A DNA stretch of 64,000 bases from Rosellinia necatrix (GCA_021209875.1 JAGYVD010000003.1:992001-1056000), one strand, 5' to 3'; shown: positions 34,001-44,518, numbered from the stretch's first letter. The notes: generated by a model not told the origin, from the letters alone. Numbers and translations: made by a program.

Positions 34001-36385
34001 TAAACTTTGCTCTGGCGTAGGTTCGTAGGCAAAATCGTCTTTAATCACTACTTGCATCAGCCCATGTTCGGGCACCTGGACGATTCTGGTGCGAAGGATA
34101 GGGCAATCAATAGAGGCGTTTCGGAATGCTTCCAGGAGCCCCTTTGCTGCCGCCCCGTCTGCGAGCTCTACCACCCTCTGGGCCACGTAAGCCTCGCTAA
34201 TCTTAGCAGAGAGAGCCATGAGAGCTTCTTGCAGCGGTGTACAGGGGTATACATCTTCAATCCTATCCGCCTCGATGTCGCAGAAGGCCGCGCACTCCGT
34301 CCGCGCGGTGTCTTCTGTCCACTGGGCGCTAATAAGCGAGAATGGGGGGATTTCAACGGCGCCTTGCTGTAGGTCGGTCTTCGCTACCAGCGCCATATCC
34401 GATAGTACGGGGTTGCTGAATATTTCGGCAACGGTGAGGGAGATGTCCTGGGTTCGTGCGTGAGCGACTAGCTTCATCGCGCGAAGCGAATCGCCGCCGA
34501 TCGCGAAGAAGTTATCGTGGGCGCTGATGTCAATATCCGCGCCACCGAGTATCACGCGCCATATTTGGGCCAGTTTGATTTCCATCGCGCTCGAAGGCTC
34601 TCTCCTGACTGTAGCCGCCACCGCGTAGCCGGCGACATCCTTCCGGCTCAGCGAGGACCCTAATTCACGCAGGCGCTTGCGGTCAGTCTTGGCAGAAACT
34701 AGCAACGGCATTACTTCCAGGGGGATATAGGCCACCGGGATCATGTATACTGGGAGGTCTGTCGATAGAAGGCTGCTCATGTCAACAAGCCCGTCCTGGA
34801 CTTGCGAAGAATGGGAGCCGAGAAGGGACTCCGACTCTGGCACCAAGCCTGCCCTCTCGGCGGTGAACGCGACTAACGTAGGCTCGCCCGACGGCCCACC
34901 CGGCTTGATGACCTCTATAGCTATCCGAGTCCCAGGAGGCAGTTTATCGCGCATATGGTACTCAATCTCTGCGAGCTCGATCCGCTGGCCACGGAGCTTC
35001 ACCTGCTGGTCGGCGCGTCCGACAAATAGGATCGTACCATCCGTGTCGTACCTGACCAGATCGCCAGTCTTATAGAGTCTCCCCTTTCGGCCCGGGTGCG
35101 TTGGGCTTCCGGCGAGAAGCCATTTTGGATTGTCGACGAACACCTCTGCTGTCTTCTCCGGCTCGTTCAGATAGCCCGGTCCTACTATCGGCCCCTCGAT
35201 GAGAAGTTCGCCGACGGTGCCGACAGGCACGAGCTGCTCGTGGTTCGTAGGCTCGACGATCCATGTGCTGGCTCCCACCCCCTTGCCGATGCTGATGTGC
35301 GGCTTGTGCGACTCGGCGCCAACATCGCCGTTGATGGTGCACCCGACGGTGCACTCAGACGGGCCGTATGCGTTGACGACTTTGGTGGTCTTGCTCCAGA
35401 TCGCAGAGTCGCCGGCAGAGATAGCCTCTCCGCCGAGGCCGAGAACCTCGAGCGAGGGAATGATACCCGGCTCGAGCACGCGGGCCACCGAGGGAGTCAT
35501 ATGGGCCATGTTCACATTCATCTTGCGGATGGCACCACTCAGGTCGTTCACCCGATCGGCGTCAGAGGGGATGCAGAGGCAGCCTCCGACCGAAAGTGTG
35601 CAGAGCATGCAGTCAATGCATACATCAAACGCGTACGATGCGAAATCAAACACCCTGGAATGCAGCTTGTAGCCGACAGCCTCCGCACGGGGGACCGCGC
35701 CGCTTGTGTAATTGGCGTGGGAGATGAGCACGCCTTTCGGTTTACCAGTGCTGCCCGAGGTAAATTGGATGTAGAGATTCGTCCCGGGTGGCACCTTGGG
35801 TAGTTCTGAAGGCGTCTCGATATTCCGGAGGAGCTCGGGCGTTAAAGTGAGGCGAATCGCATCGGGAGCGATGCGGCTCCCGAGATCTTCTTGCAGCTTG
35901 GAGGTGATGAGCACGGTCGTGTTGGTTTGCTCGACGATCGTCCGTAATCTCCCTTCGGGCTGACTTGGGTCCGTGAGCGCGAACGTTCCCCCGGCTTTCA
36001 TGACAGCTAAAACTGCAATGGCGGTCCATCGAGATTTTTCGAAACATAATGGGACGTTCGTCCCCGGCGCAACGCCCTCGATCACTAACTTGGCGGCAAA
36101 TTGGTCCGATAGCGAGTCGACCTCGTGGTATGTGAAATTGCCATCCCAAGACTCGATAGCACATGCTCCCGGTGTCTTCTGTGCCTGTTCTTTTATCATT
36201 TCATGCATACAAGTGTTTAGAGCAGGCGGCACGGGCGAGTTCCAATTCCATATTCGTTCCAACTGCTCGGTAGCAAGGCCGTCTCCTTCTATGTCGGTGG
36301 GCGGAGTTGATAGATGACTCGCAGAGTCGGCCTCGTCCGTAACCGAGAAGTCATGATAACCGCCAGCTATGACTTGAGATGCCAT
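31001..36385 (-). CDS. NPS6: NRPS A-T-C-(vestigial A)-T-C, NPS6/SidD-like siderophore synthetase
   Basis: A single 1794-residue intronless frame. Domain 1 is adenylation (about 45-575): YIQFTSGSTGKPKG at 205-218, NAYGPSE at 338-344, YKTGDLVRY at 438-446, with the A10 lysine region SAKTDRKRL near 565. T1 has FFAIGGDSLRAMKL (serine about 632). C1 (about 710-1135) has an intact MHHALYDGW at 834-842. Residues about 1145-1235 are a remnant of a second A domain, keeping only pieces like VPIGAVGELLV and LYRTGRLAKYVDDG and lacking the ATP-binding core. T2 has FFQLGGDSIGSMKL (about 1275-1288). C2 (about 1365-1790) has SHAQYDE where HHxxxDG is expected. A-T-C-dA-T-C and about 1.8-2.0 thousand residues match the fungal NPS6/SidD synthetases, which link acylated hydroxyornithine units into fusarinine- or coprogen-type extracellular siderophores. 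Two SreA-type sites lie upstream. Poly-Glu and poly-Ser insertions interrupt C2. Orthology is an inference from architecture and promoter; other siderophore genes are not in the window. Confidence 0.8.
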   Translation of the reverse strand: MASQVIAGGYHDFSVTDEADSASHLSTPPTDIEGDGLATEQLERIWNWNSPVPPALNTCMHEMIKEQAQKTPGACAIESWDGNFTYHEVDSLSDQFAAKLVIEGVAPGTNVPLCFEKSRWTAIAVLAVMKAGGTFALTDPSQPEGRLRTIVEQTNTTVLITSKLQEDLGSRIAPDAIRLTLTPELLRNIETPSELPKVPPGTNLYIQFTSGSTGKPKGVLISHANYTSGAVPRAEAVGYKLHSRVFDFASYAFDVCIDCMLCTLSVGGCLCIPSDADRVNDLSGAIRKMNVNMAHMTPSVARVLEPGIIPSLEVLGLGGEAISAGDSAIWSKTTKVVNAYGPSECTVGCTINGDVGAESHKPHISIGKGVGASTWIVEPTNHEQLVPVGTVGELLIEGPIVGPGYLNEPEKTAEVFVDNPKWLLAGSPTHPGRKGRLYKTGDLVRYDTDGTILFVGRADQQVKLRGQRIELAEIEYHMRDKLPPGTRIAIEVIKPGGPSGEPTLVAFTAERAGLVPESESLLGSHSSQVQDGLVDMSSLLSTDLPVYMIPVAYIPLEVMPLLVSAKTDRKRLRELGSSLSRKDVAGYAVAATVRREPSSAMEIKLAQIWRVILGGADIDISAHDNFFAIGGDSLRAMKLVAHARTQDISLTVAEIFSNPVLSDMALVAKTDLQQGAVEIPPFSLISAQWTEDTARTECAAFCDIEADRIEDVYPCTPLQEALMALSAKISEAYVAQRVVELADGAAAKGLLEAFRNASIDCPILRTRIVQVPEHGLMQVVIKDDFAYEPTPEQSLTEYLENDRKIPVGLGRPLVRYGVVCEGDPKGKSYFVLTMHHALYDGWCMPLVVDRVNRAYDGGLTERPAQFKHFIKYLLEMDRGESEKYWREHLAGATSEQFPALPWPDYQQQADSLLEHFVPTEKLTTGTTIATIIRGAWALLVSKYTASNDVVFGETLTGRNAPIPGVEEIEGPMIATVPVRIVVDPDATIAEYLQAIHDQSVAGIPHEHFGLQHIRRLSPDAREACELRTGIVMHPSTDVDETAGKDDAKPADGFVPAGDTEAAQEALKFNTYALMLVCSLDPKGFLIMASFDSKAVTSLRMNKILTQLGRLTQQFIENPNLQCSQLELVSEEDMNELAQLSRTGGSSLVGSPLFPPGCAVTETWIVDPLQTERLVPIGAVGELLVRSTGDLQMEHAKGPPNASTALDGSLYRTGRLAKYVDDGKIVLVEESRRRTSKPNSQQKLVAVSSAKQKVLRQIWSRILAINEEEIGLNDSFFQLGGDSIGSMKLVSELRAKGMELTVPDIFKYRTLYEMAKIIKERNAVASEIPPLDVTPFSLLDVDDAKAYVAETIRPMLPQGESLKILDVLPTRPLQEVAVKGTTQLPRYSARYELFHLSGGAVDKPRLFRSCRALVARNEILRTVFVEDAGRCYGVVLESLAVAIDEYDVEGNPGAFARELCGLDIQTRMPLGSAFVKFFFVQGGGREREEEKEEEEHSCLVIRISHAQYDEICLAGLLRQLAALYEGRPTPDAAPFSAFVYHTVRTGLPRSAPYWRELLRGSAGPTALRPPSLSSSSSSSSSLPPLTSRAPAAIARTLDIAARSRDVTVATLPTAAWALCLARRLGARDVVFGEVVSGRNTDLPGGADAVMGPTWQYVPVRVRFGDRWTAADLLAHVQHQHVAGALHECTGLPEIVRDPGTAWGRGEGVDWFDSVVHQDVYHVEALALGAAACRLETVYPHPEPLREWKVQAFVKGDGLTLEIVTFEDWIGVAAELLDELEDIMSLLVNRPGELLF

Positions 36386-36842
36386 GGCTGCTTGCTGGAC
36401 TGGGCCGTTGCGAGGGACTGGGCCGTTGTGTGTTGAATGATACCGACACTCTACTTAAGCCAACATCAAGGTTGCTTGTCTCTTATGGGTTGGGGGAACC
36501 CGCGAAACGAGTTCTATGGCGAAGAGGCTCTCGCAGAGAACCGGCCATGAACAGGATCTGGAATGCAAGCGTCCCAGAAGAGAAAGTAAGTAAGGGATGA
36601 TGCAGAGATGTCATAATATACCTAGGGCAAGGTTCGACGGGCCCATCCTCATTGCTACCGACAGCGGCGCGTCCGAGTGATGGGACCTACCAGATCGAGG
36701 CCACTAAGTGCGCCTCGCGGGGGGCAAGCCTCCTAAGGCAACCCAAGGCAACCCAAACCCTCTCGCGTGGGCACCACCATATAGGAGACTGTTGCGAGGC
36801 GGATGACCCGAAGCCGGCCGAGTAGGGTCCGTATTTCCTCGG

Positions 36843-36851
36843 ATCAGATAA
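36843..36851 (+). promoter_or_regulatory. SreA/URBS1-type GATA site, copy 1
   Basis: Exact ATCAGATAA, which fits the ATCWGATAA consensus known for the iron-responsive GATA repressors of fungi (SreA and orthologues). It is 458 bases upstream of the NRPS start codon. The consensus is established knowledge; its use here is inference. Confidence 0.7.
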
Positions 36852-36862
36852 CTTTAAGGCGG

Positions 36863-36871
36863 ATCAGATAA
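36863..36871 (+). promoter_or_regulatory. SreA/URBS1-type GATA site, copy 2
   Basis: Second exact ATCAGATAA, same orientation, 20 bases from the first and embedded in the same context (GCGGATCAGATAAC). A tandem pair two helical turns apart is what one expects for a strongly iron-repressed siderophore gene. Confidence 0.7.
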
Positions 36872-36942
36872 CCCATGATGGCAAGTCTGGGAATATGGGT
36901 TGCATTAGATCGCGGCTTGGCGATCCCACATTGGTCGCGGTA

Positions 36943-36975
36943 GCGCACTCTGGTGCACTCTGGTGCACTCTGGTA
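36943..36975. repeat. TGGTGCACTC decamer tandem repeat, about three copies
   Basis: Three near-perfect copies of a ten-base unit containing the GTGCAC palindrome, upstream of the NRPS and beyond its GATA sites. Confidence 0.8.
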
Positions 36976-37425
36976 CAGGGTAGAGATATGTATTAGTGTA
37001 CGGTAGGGTGGGATGGCTGCAACGGGCTGCCCAGCTATACAGCTATACTAACCTTGCGAAGGTGAAGCGCCGGATCGTGTCGAGCGAACGCATCGTGTCC
37101 AGGAGGACCCGGAAAGACAAATAGAAAATTTTCGTGAGTTCACTTGACAATCACTGCAAGGGGTGAAGCGGAGACGGAGAAGATCGAACCACCAACCCGC
37201 ACTAGGAAGCCCGCGAGGGAGTGAGGTGACTAACGGATATTCGGATCTGATAGGATCATCAGACCAGCAAGGTATTGTACTATACACTACAGTCTGTACG
37301 GTAACTACAGGGTACACGTACGAGTGTGGTGTAATGTACTTCTTCTTCAGATGAACACCCACCATTCTGGTATCCCGGCGAGGAACTCGGAAATAATGCT
37401 CATTGCGGTGTTTTGATCAACCTCC

Positions 37426-37466
37426 TTGTCCTTCCCCTTCCCCTTCCCCTTCCCCTTCCCCTTCCC
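37426..37466. repeat. (CCTTCC)n hexamer repeat
   Basis: Uninterrupted polypyrimidine run of about six hexamers in the NRPS-Myb/SANT spacer. Confidence 0.9.
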
Positions 37467-38940
37467 GTTTTCCATATTCCATCTTCCATCTTCTTTCCTC
37501 TGGCTTGACAGGCCGACTTCGGATGGCGATACACGGTGATAAGACAGGTTAGTTACATCCTACCTACTGTTACTTTTTGCCCTAGCCAACGTGGTAACTT
37601 GGTTCAGTGTTTAGTTCACCATGTCTATAACTATGGCTGGAGCTAGCTTACACGCCATCTGCCTGAACATACACCTAACTAACCTAACCCAAGTATTTAA
37701 CTAAGCCACGCCCCCTAGCCAATTTGCCTTCTCGATATTGTTTAGAACATGCGTGCGTTTCATCTGCATCGCACCAAAGCCTCCAAAGCTAAACTGACAG
37801 GACTCAGAGTAATCAACTTTGAAGTTTGATTTTTGTATTGGTTGTGAGCCGATCATTCATGGACTGAGCGACGGCATTTTCATAAGTACACTATTTGGGA
37901 CCCTTTCCTAGGACCCCCACGACAAATTAGCGCACTAAAACGTAATCTGCAAAGAAAACATGCCTCTGCCCGTGTTGCAGTCGCAGGGGCGGAATGTAGG
38001 GGCGGAAACGTACGGCTCGTTGTCAAGTAAGCCACCTAGGTAGGGAGTTACTGCGGGCATGCCCGTCATTCGAAATGTCAAAATGGCGCATCTCGGTAGT
38101 GCATCAGACGTGCCATTCGCTTATTTTATTTGCCTTTCCCCTGGAGGTGTCGCATCGAAAGTGCCCAGTTGTATCTGCACTACTCACTTACATCAAGTAT
38201 GCGAATAGACCTACGGCAGTGTACGAAGTACTTGTACATATTTAGGTAGCGAAGGTACGGAGGTACGGAGTAATTACCTCGTACATTCTCACATGCTTGA
38301 CGGGATAAAACCGGAACGGGTGGGGTCACACTAACCAAACTAGATCTAATTCGTGAAAGTGCAACTTGGTCCGTCCTCGCGCTCGGTATACACTAGGTAG
38401 TAAGCTAGGTAGGCAATTTGCATCAGGGCACGTGATACTTTCAATTCTTCTCCCGAGCGGAGGTGAGCACAGACGACCCACCCTCAACCGTTTGAAACTG
38501 AACGAACAACCGACACCTCATCAACCGTAACAATCATCAAACCAATCCATCCGTTCCATCTCTGTGCTGCCAGGTGAAGGCAAAGATAGAGCGAAGGGGG
38601 GGTGACCGAATTGGTATCGATAAGATAGCGCCAGGAACGAAGGGGAGCTTCCAACCCCCCGACAGACCTCACTTACCTTGCTCAACCTCTCCATCCGCCA
38701 TCTGGATCCAGCGAAGGAGCTTCGGGCTGCCGTCAGCAGGGCAGGACGAGTCTGTTGCTTCTCGTAACTATCCATACCTGCCCTGCCCTACCTATCTATC
38801 TACTTACCTATGGGTAGCTTGGGCAGATAGGCAACGGAGAAAAGACGTCGTCCATCTCAAGGTGTTCATCTCAAGGTGCCAAACTAAACTAACTACTTTG
38901 CGCGCCCGTCTCTCACTACCTACCTCATCTGTCACTACCG

Positions 38941-39009
38941 CCACTACTATTACTACCACCACCACTACTACTACCACTACTACCACTACTAACTACTACT
39001 ACCACTACC
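38941..39009. repeat. ACT/ACC triplet tract
   Basis: Imperfect triplet repeat of ACT, ACC and TACT units, located 190 bases before the Myb/SANT start codon, likely in its leader. Confidence 0.8.
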
Positions 39010-39198
39010 AGCTCATCTACTGCTTTATCTCCCTCCCCGTCCCCCGTCCCCCGTCCCCCGTCCTCCGTCTCCCCCTCCTCCGTCTCCCACCGTCGTTTCG
39101 GATCGGCCCACGAAGTGCCGGTTGCGAATTCCACACTAGAGGCCACAGCTCGTAGATTACCAGCCGGACGAATTGCTCACGGCCGGCTTGCGACCATT

Positions 39199-40638
39199 AT
39201 GGCCGACGACGAGGCACAGATGACAGCGCCGACCGCGGCCACCACCTCGGCGGCAGGAGCACGGACACCGTCCCGGCGCAATGCCGACCGGCGCACCCCG
39301 CGCTTCAGCTGGAATCATGCGTATGAGGAGACCTTCTTCCGGTCGCTGTGCGGGTCAATGCGGCTAGGATACAAGGACAACCACAACTTCAAGGCCGGCG
39401 CATGGGAGCTCGCCGCTGTCTCGCTGCGCGAGCGACACAACGCATACCCCGAGAAGAGCCATCTCATTAACAAGGCCGACAATGCGCGCAAGAAGTTCCG
39501 CATGTGGAGGGGCCTGAGGGAAGACCCCGACTTCCTCTACAACCCGAACACGCGCATGGTCACCGCGAGCGAAGAGGCCTGGAACCGGCACTTTGAAGTG
39601 AGCTATGCCCCCGTGGCCTTCGCCCCTTATCCCGCTACCCTATTCTCTGTTCTTCTCTCCCGTTACCTCCCCCTCACCCCCCCGTTATCCCTCCGTTATC
39701 CCACTAGGCGTAGACCAGGACACTAACCCAAGCCGTGCCCCCCCATCCAGAAAGAGCCATTGTCTAAAGCGCTACGAGGTAGGCCGTTCGATCATGAAGA
39801 ATACATGGAGGTTCTCTTCCCTGACGTCGTGGGGTCTGGTGGCGCACCGAAGCGCATCATGAAGCCGAGGCGCAGGAACCCGGATGGTTCGATGCCGCCA
39901 CGTCCGAGCGACGCCAACACGTCTAGCCTTGATCCCACCTTGGATTCGTCCGCCTCCTCCAATGCAGCATACAACCAGACCCCTTCCCGGAATCCGAACC
40001 AGCAGCTACCCATGCCTCCAGCCCCCCAACCACTCCAACGCCCAACTTCTGTTACCGTTTCCTCTACCGCGTCCGCAGCTTCCAATACCAACGCTCTCAC
40101 GCCACCCGACGAGAGCACAGCAGAGACGCAATCACGCAAGCGGCCCCATCCAGACTCGACCCCTGGCACATCCGAGAGACGCAGGGGCAGGCCGTCCCGC
40201 TTTGCTCCTAGCTTCTATAACCAGCATACCACCCCAGGTGCCTCATCCTCAAACACGGGCGCTTCCTCCTCGGCCACCATCACGCAACCCACACCCCCGG
40301 TTCCGGCCCCGGCCCCGGCCCCGGCCCCGACCTCGGTCCCTACCGGCCTGATCGAGAACGGTATCATGTCCCTGGCGGAGGCACTCAAGGCTCGCGCTAC
40401 CCCAAAGTGGCCCGAACAGGCTGTCGAGATCTTATTTCGCGAATTCGCCGACGAGGATCTCGACCTACAGCTTAAGATAGCCGAGAAGGTTCTCACCGAT
40501 GACAATAAGGCCATGGTTTTCGTAAAGATGACTCCCGTACTACGGCGTCACTGGGTCAGCAGGCTAAGAGAGGTTCACATGCGCAATTTGGGTGGCGGCG
40601 GGCTCGGTTTAGGAAGGGTTGGCGAGGAGGCTTCTTAA
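39199..40638 (+). CDS. Myb/SANT-like DNA-binding protein
   Basis: Predicted 428 residues from exons 39199-39597 and 39751-40638 (phase-0 intron). Residues about 30-135 resemble the Myb/SANT-like domain found in plant and fungal proteins derived from Harbinger-type transposon accessory proteins: FSWNHAYEETFFRSLCGSM, then FKAGAWELAAVSLRERHN, INKADNARKKFRMWRGL and EEAWNRHFE. A basic patch follows (PKRIMKPRRRNPDG). The middle is a disordered Pro/Ser/Thr/Gln segment with a possible AT-hook-like basic element RRRGRPSR and a Pro-Ala repeat. The C-terminus (about 340-410) is a predicted helical domain with the segments KWPEQAVEILFREFADEDLD and VSRLREVHM. Probable nuclear regulator. An upstream in-frame ATG at 39115 would add 28 residues; I prefer 39199 because the added part is not domain-like. 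A transposon-derived origin is family knowledge, not seen here. Confidence 0.65.
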
Positions 40639-41246
40639 CGCCTCGTACCAACATACCATACCGGCCGACGCTAAGCTTGCGATGGCTTCAGCGGGCGACG
40701 TTTCGCGGTATCGCTCGCTCGTTCTTACGGTATCGCCGAGGTCATTCTGCAGCAGCGCTGTTCAGACTACCGACGGTATAGTAAAAAAAGGTAAGCAAGG
40801 TATGCGACCTACATACCTTATACAACACCAGATCAAATTCTGGGATTATAATAATGGCCAGGTACTATCAAGCACCAAAACGACAAAACACCACACTAAT
40901 TCCTCTATTTAACACCGTCGGCGTTGGCGGCAGTGTATTCATACGTTTAATACCTATCTGTGTCATAAAACATCTATTGAAAGGATCTTCCTACCGCGAC
41001 TACGAAGAGCTCGGGAAAGAAAGAACCTCGCGGACATTTGCGCGCTAATAATGAATGAAACAATTTTTCATTATTGCTTGATAAGTATCTTGCAAACTTA
41101 TCTATGTATTCATTAGACCTTGAGAGCTATTATGTTGGCGAGCAAGAGGCTCAGAACTCTCACGTGCCTCCCATTCATCAATCATAACAATGGCAACTGA
41201 GTTATCTCTCTTGTTTTCATCCCATGTCCCTGTTCCCTCCCCTCAT
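40639..41246. other. Convergent 3' spacer, 0.6 kb
   Basis: Between the Myb/SANT stop (plus) and the BCS1-like stop (minus). AT-rich from 40850 to 41210. No gene is visible. Confidence 0.6.
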
Positions 41247-43360
41247 TCATACTATGTTTACAATATCGTCGCGGGAGGAGACTGAAGGAGAAGGGAGGGA
41301 AGGCATGTCCATTGTCTCGACAACGGCATCACTATCATATGCGGCCCGGTGCTTCTCTCGCCTCCTTGCTCTTCTCTCCTCACGCCGAGCCTCGTGCTCT
41401 GCCCTGCGCTCCTCGCTCCTCTTGGCCCTTTCGTCTATCTCCCGGGCCTTCTCCTCCGACCTGTGCTTCTCGGCTACGACCCAGTCGGCAATTCCGTCGG
41501 CCGCTTTCGTGGCGGAATGGAGGTACCGTAAGAGATAGCCTTGCAACTGGGCCGGTGTGAGCATCTTCTCCGGCACCTGCTGGGCGAACCGCCGGGCAAG
41601 AACCATCAATTCTTCCTCCGACGGGTGCTCATCTGCCACTTTGGTGTCGTCCGTGCCACCGATGCCCACCGCCACTTTGTCTTCCTTTGTATACTCGAAG
41701 TCACCCGGGTATCTAGCGACTGCCTTGTCGTCCAGTCTACCGATGCGCATCATGCGCAGGAATATCTGCTCGGCGCCCTCCTGAGTAATATGGCCCATGT
41801 GGATTTTTACGTCGATACGGCCGGGACGCACTAACGCTTCGTCCAACTTTTCGGGAAAATTAGATGTCATAATCACGACACGACCTTCCCTGTTAAAGTT
41901 GGATATTAGAAGTAATCGATTAAGACGCACAAAACACACGATGTCCTATCGGTGCGGTCGGGGAGACCCGAGGGCAAGTGAGAGGCAAGGAAGGAAAGAA
42001 AAATATCTGCGAACTGAGGAATGGGGGACGGAAGAATACGTACTGGGATGCAACGCCATCCAAGATGTTGAGAAGACTGGAGAATGAGCACTTCCGGGAA
42101 GCGTGAACGCGTCTCCATCTATCAGTATTCTCATTCTCGTCCTCGTCATCATCTTGCCTAAAACCAACAGCATCGATATCTTCTAACAAGACGAAGCAGC
42201 GAGCTGGTAGCATGGCAAAGAGAGATGACAGCTCGTACTCTACCATATTAATAGTTAGTAAGTTGAAGACATCCAAACCAAGACGAATCATGGGGGCTTC
42301 TTGCAGAAAGGGGCAAGCGAATAGGAATCATGGGGGTGTAAGAGCCGGAGACGAAGTTTGAGAGCAACATACCGTAAAGGCTCGAGAAATTCACTATGTA
42401 CAAGTCGAGGCCGAAGAAACCAGCGAGCGCGACGGAGAGAGAGGATTTCCCACAGCCGGGCGGGCCATGCAGCAGATAACCACGGCGGTACGGGATGCCG
42501 TTTTCGCTATAGAACCGCCGTCTTTTAGGGTCTAGATACGCCTTGATGTCGTTGATGAGGTTCGTCTTTATGTCTTCATGGAGATGTATGGTGTCGAGCG
42601 GCCGAACTGGCTTTACAGCGGATACGGCCCAAGCTCCTTCTCTATCGCTCCGAATTGTCACCGACGTGCGCCTCTGGGCCTCGGCCATGTCACGACAAGC
42701 CTCGAGAAGGCTCCGGATGGGGGTGGTGGACCAACCCAAACAGGTGATGGTGACACTCTCCCTGTCCTTCGAACTGCTAGAGACGGGCCCGTAGTAGTCG
42801 TACGACGGGATGGCGTTGATGGGAGCGTCCATGTTACTGCTGTACTTGTCGTTACGAAGAACGGCGAATAAGTTCCAGCGCCAGAAGAACCACGTGGTCC
42901 GGAAGGCTGGGGTGAACTTGATATGACTCGGCTCCCTGGGATCCTGCGGCTGGTTTCGAAACCGGAACGGAGGGGCATAGCCGCCGCCAGGGCTGGAGGA
43001 TCTGACCCGCACGTCGGAGAGGGTCTGCGCCGTGTACTCCTTGATAAAGCGGTGTCGTGATCCTCTCTCTCTCTCGGCCAGCCAGCCAAAGACTTGGGTG
43101 TAGAGCTCGTCACCAGCCTTAATGGTGACGGCCGAGGTGAAAAAGACCCTGGTATAGTGACGCAGGGCGTAGAAGAGCTCGATCAGGTTGGGGGCAACAG
43201 AGGCGGTTAGGTTCCAGATGGTCAGCGCATGCTCAGCGCGGGTGGGATCTATGAAGGAAAAGGCCCTCTCCAAGATCTCGCGGATGAGGTGAATGCCAGC
43301 TCTGTTGGTAGCGAGCAGCGGCCTGGCGGCAGCGCCTGCTATGTGAAAAGGCTGGGGCAT
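41247..43360 (-). CDS. BCS1-like mitochondrial AAA ATPase
   Basis: Predicted 608 residues; exons (minus) 42373-43360, 42044-42239 and 41247-41889. BCS1 is an AAA chaperone of the inner membrane that moves the folded Rieske protein across it for complex III assembly; fungi also have several BCS1-like paralogues. The N-terminal part has a hydrophobic helix (about residues 45-65) and the BCS1-type segment ending in a conserved aromatic block around YDYYGPVSSSS. Walker A is LLHGPPGCGKSSLS at about residue 300, Walker B is CFVLLEDIDA in exon 2, and exon 3 has GRVVIMTSNFPEKLDEALVRPGRID, the sensor and arginine-finger region. The C-terminus past the AAA domain is a long Arg/Glu coiled-coil tail (RREERRARRREKHRAA), unusual for the core BCS1 and typical of fungal paralogues. 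I therefore leave the symbol blank. Exon 2 also has an acidic insertion DDDEDENENTD after Walker B. Confidence 0.88.
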
Positions 43361-43958
43361 GTTGGCGGCAGCAGGGTGTCAAGACGGATGAAGAGGCAAG
43401 TCAGGCGTGGAGAGGGCGCCTTCCGACTCTCTCGCCTTCGAACCTCTTTACCCCGGAGCTGTCTGAAGAACAAAATGTCGAAGACAGAAGTTGGTATCGC
43501 AAGATAGAATATACCTTTTCTAAAACCCCAAGAAACAGAACCCCAAGGTTGTTTTTTTTTTTTTTTAGCTGAAGTGCTTAAGGTAGCACCAGGAATGCCA
43601 AGATGGGGGATGGATGGGACTTACCGACTACTAATACAGCTGTGAAGGACTTTGCTTCTAGGCAAATTCCCATGGCAGCCTTATCGTCGAAAGATCAGGC
43701 TAGTGTAACAGAAAGCCGAGAGGACTCAAAGGGGCGCGGCAGTAGATACTCTGGGCGTATGCAATGTAGGTCAGGATGGATGGATGTAAGTGAATCTGCC
43801 TTGCTAGTTCAGCGGGGTGTGGGTCGACCCAGCCTGTTGGTTGCCTGAGAAAGATTCGATGCAGGCCTAGTAAGGGGGGGGGGAGCGAGCAGGGTAGGGG
43901 GCAGGTAGGTTAAGGTAGGTGAGAATGGCGGAGCGGGACGCAGGGCCAAATTTAGAAG

Positions 43959-44250
43959 CTAGGTAAGGTAGGTAGGTAGGTAGGTAGGTACGCAGGTTAT
44001 GCAAGAAGAGGAGGGTAGGACGCCCAATCGACCAGCGAACAACGCCCAGAACGAACGAATGGGAAAGAGAAGAAATCGATCATGGTGACCTTTGCTGACT
44101 GGCCGAGAACCTCGAGGTAGGTAGGTAAGGTAAGGTACCTTAATCTCACCCTAAGGTAAGGTAGGTAGGTAGGTAGCTAGGCAGGTTAGGTACTTTGCCT
44201 ACTTACTTACTTACCTTACCTTACTACCTACCTACCTACCTACCTAGTTA
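43959..44250. repeat. (TAGG)n/(CCTA)n clusters forming an imperfect palindrome
   Basis: TAGG-type runs at 43959-43990, 44115-44140 and 44152-44176 are followed by the complementary CTTACCTTACC...CCTACCTA run at 44205-44246. The last two arms can pair over more than 20 bases, with a loop of about 30. Confidence 0.8.
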
Positions 44251-44518
44251 CTGGCATCTCAATTTACGTGTGTGCTCGTGTGTGCGTGTGTGTCCCTAAT
44301 CATCACAACCCAGCGAGGTCGGGAGGGACAGGTTCGAGAGCAGTTCGTCTCTTCCGCATACTTAATACTGCCTCCCCCCTTCCCGTACCCTAGTGGGCGG
44401 TCCTGTCCGGTACCTAAGTAGGTAGTTATTGGACAGGGAATGAGTGAGGTACCTTTTTTTTTCAGCCCAGTCACTCGCATTACTTCGCTTCCCGCAAACG
44501 TGAACCCTTGTACCACCA

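Larger units (their letters stand above)
36386..39198. other. Divergent intergenic region, 2.8 kb
   Basis: Contains the NRPS promoter (from 36386 rightward) and that of the Myb/SANT gene. Besides the two GATA-type sites it has a TGGTGCACTC decamer repeat (about 36943-36975), a CCTTCC run (about 37426-37466), a near-match GATA motif ATCTGATAG (37245-37253) and an ACT/ACC triplet tract (38941-39009) that would lie in the 5' UTR of the plus-strand gene. No protein-coding gene is convincing. Confidence 0.6.

Noticed and set aside
31001..36385. Wider siderophore biosynthetic cluster around the NRPS
   Set aside because: No hydroxylase, acyltransferase, siderophore transporter or esterase was found in the neighbouring genes.
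37245..37253. ATCTGATAG as a third SreA-type site
   Set aside because: Last base departs from ATCWGATAA and it is 860 bases from the NRPS start.
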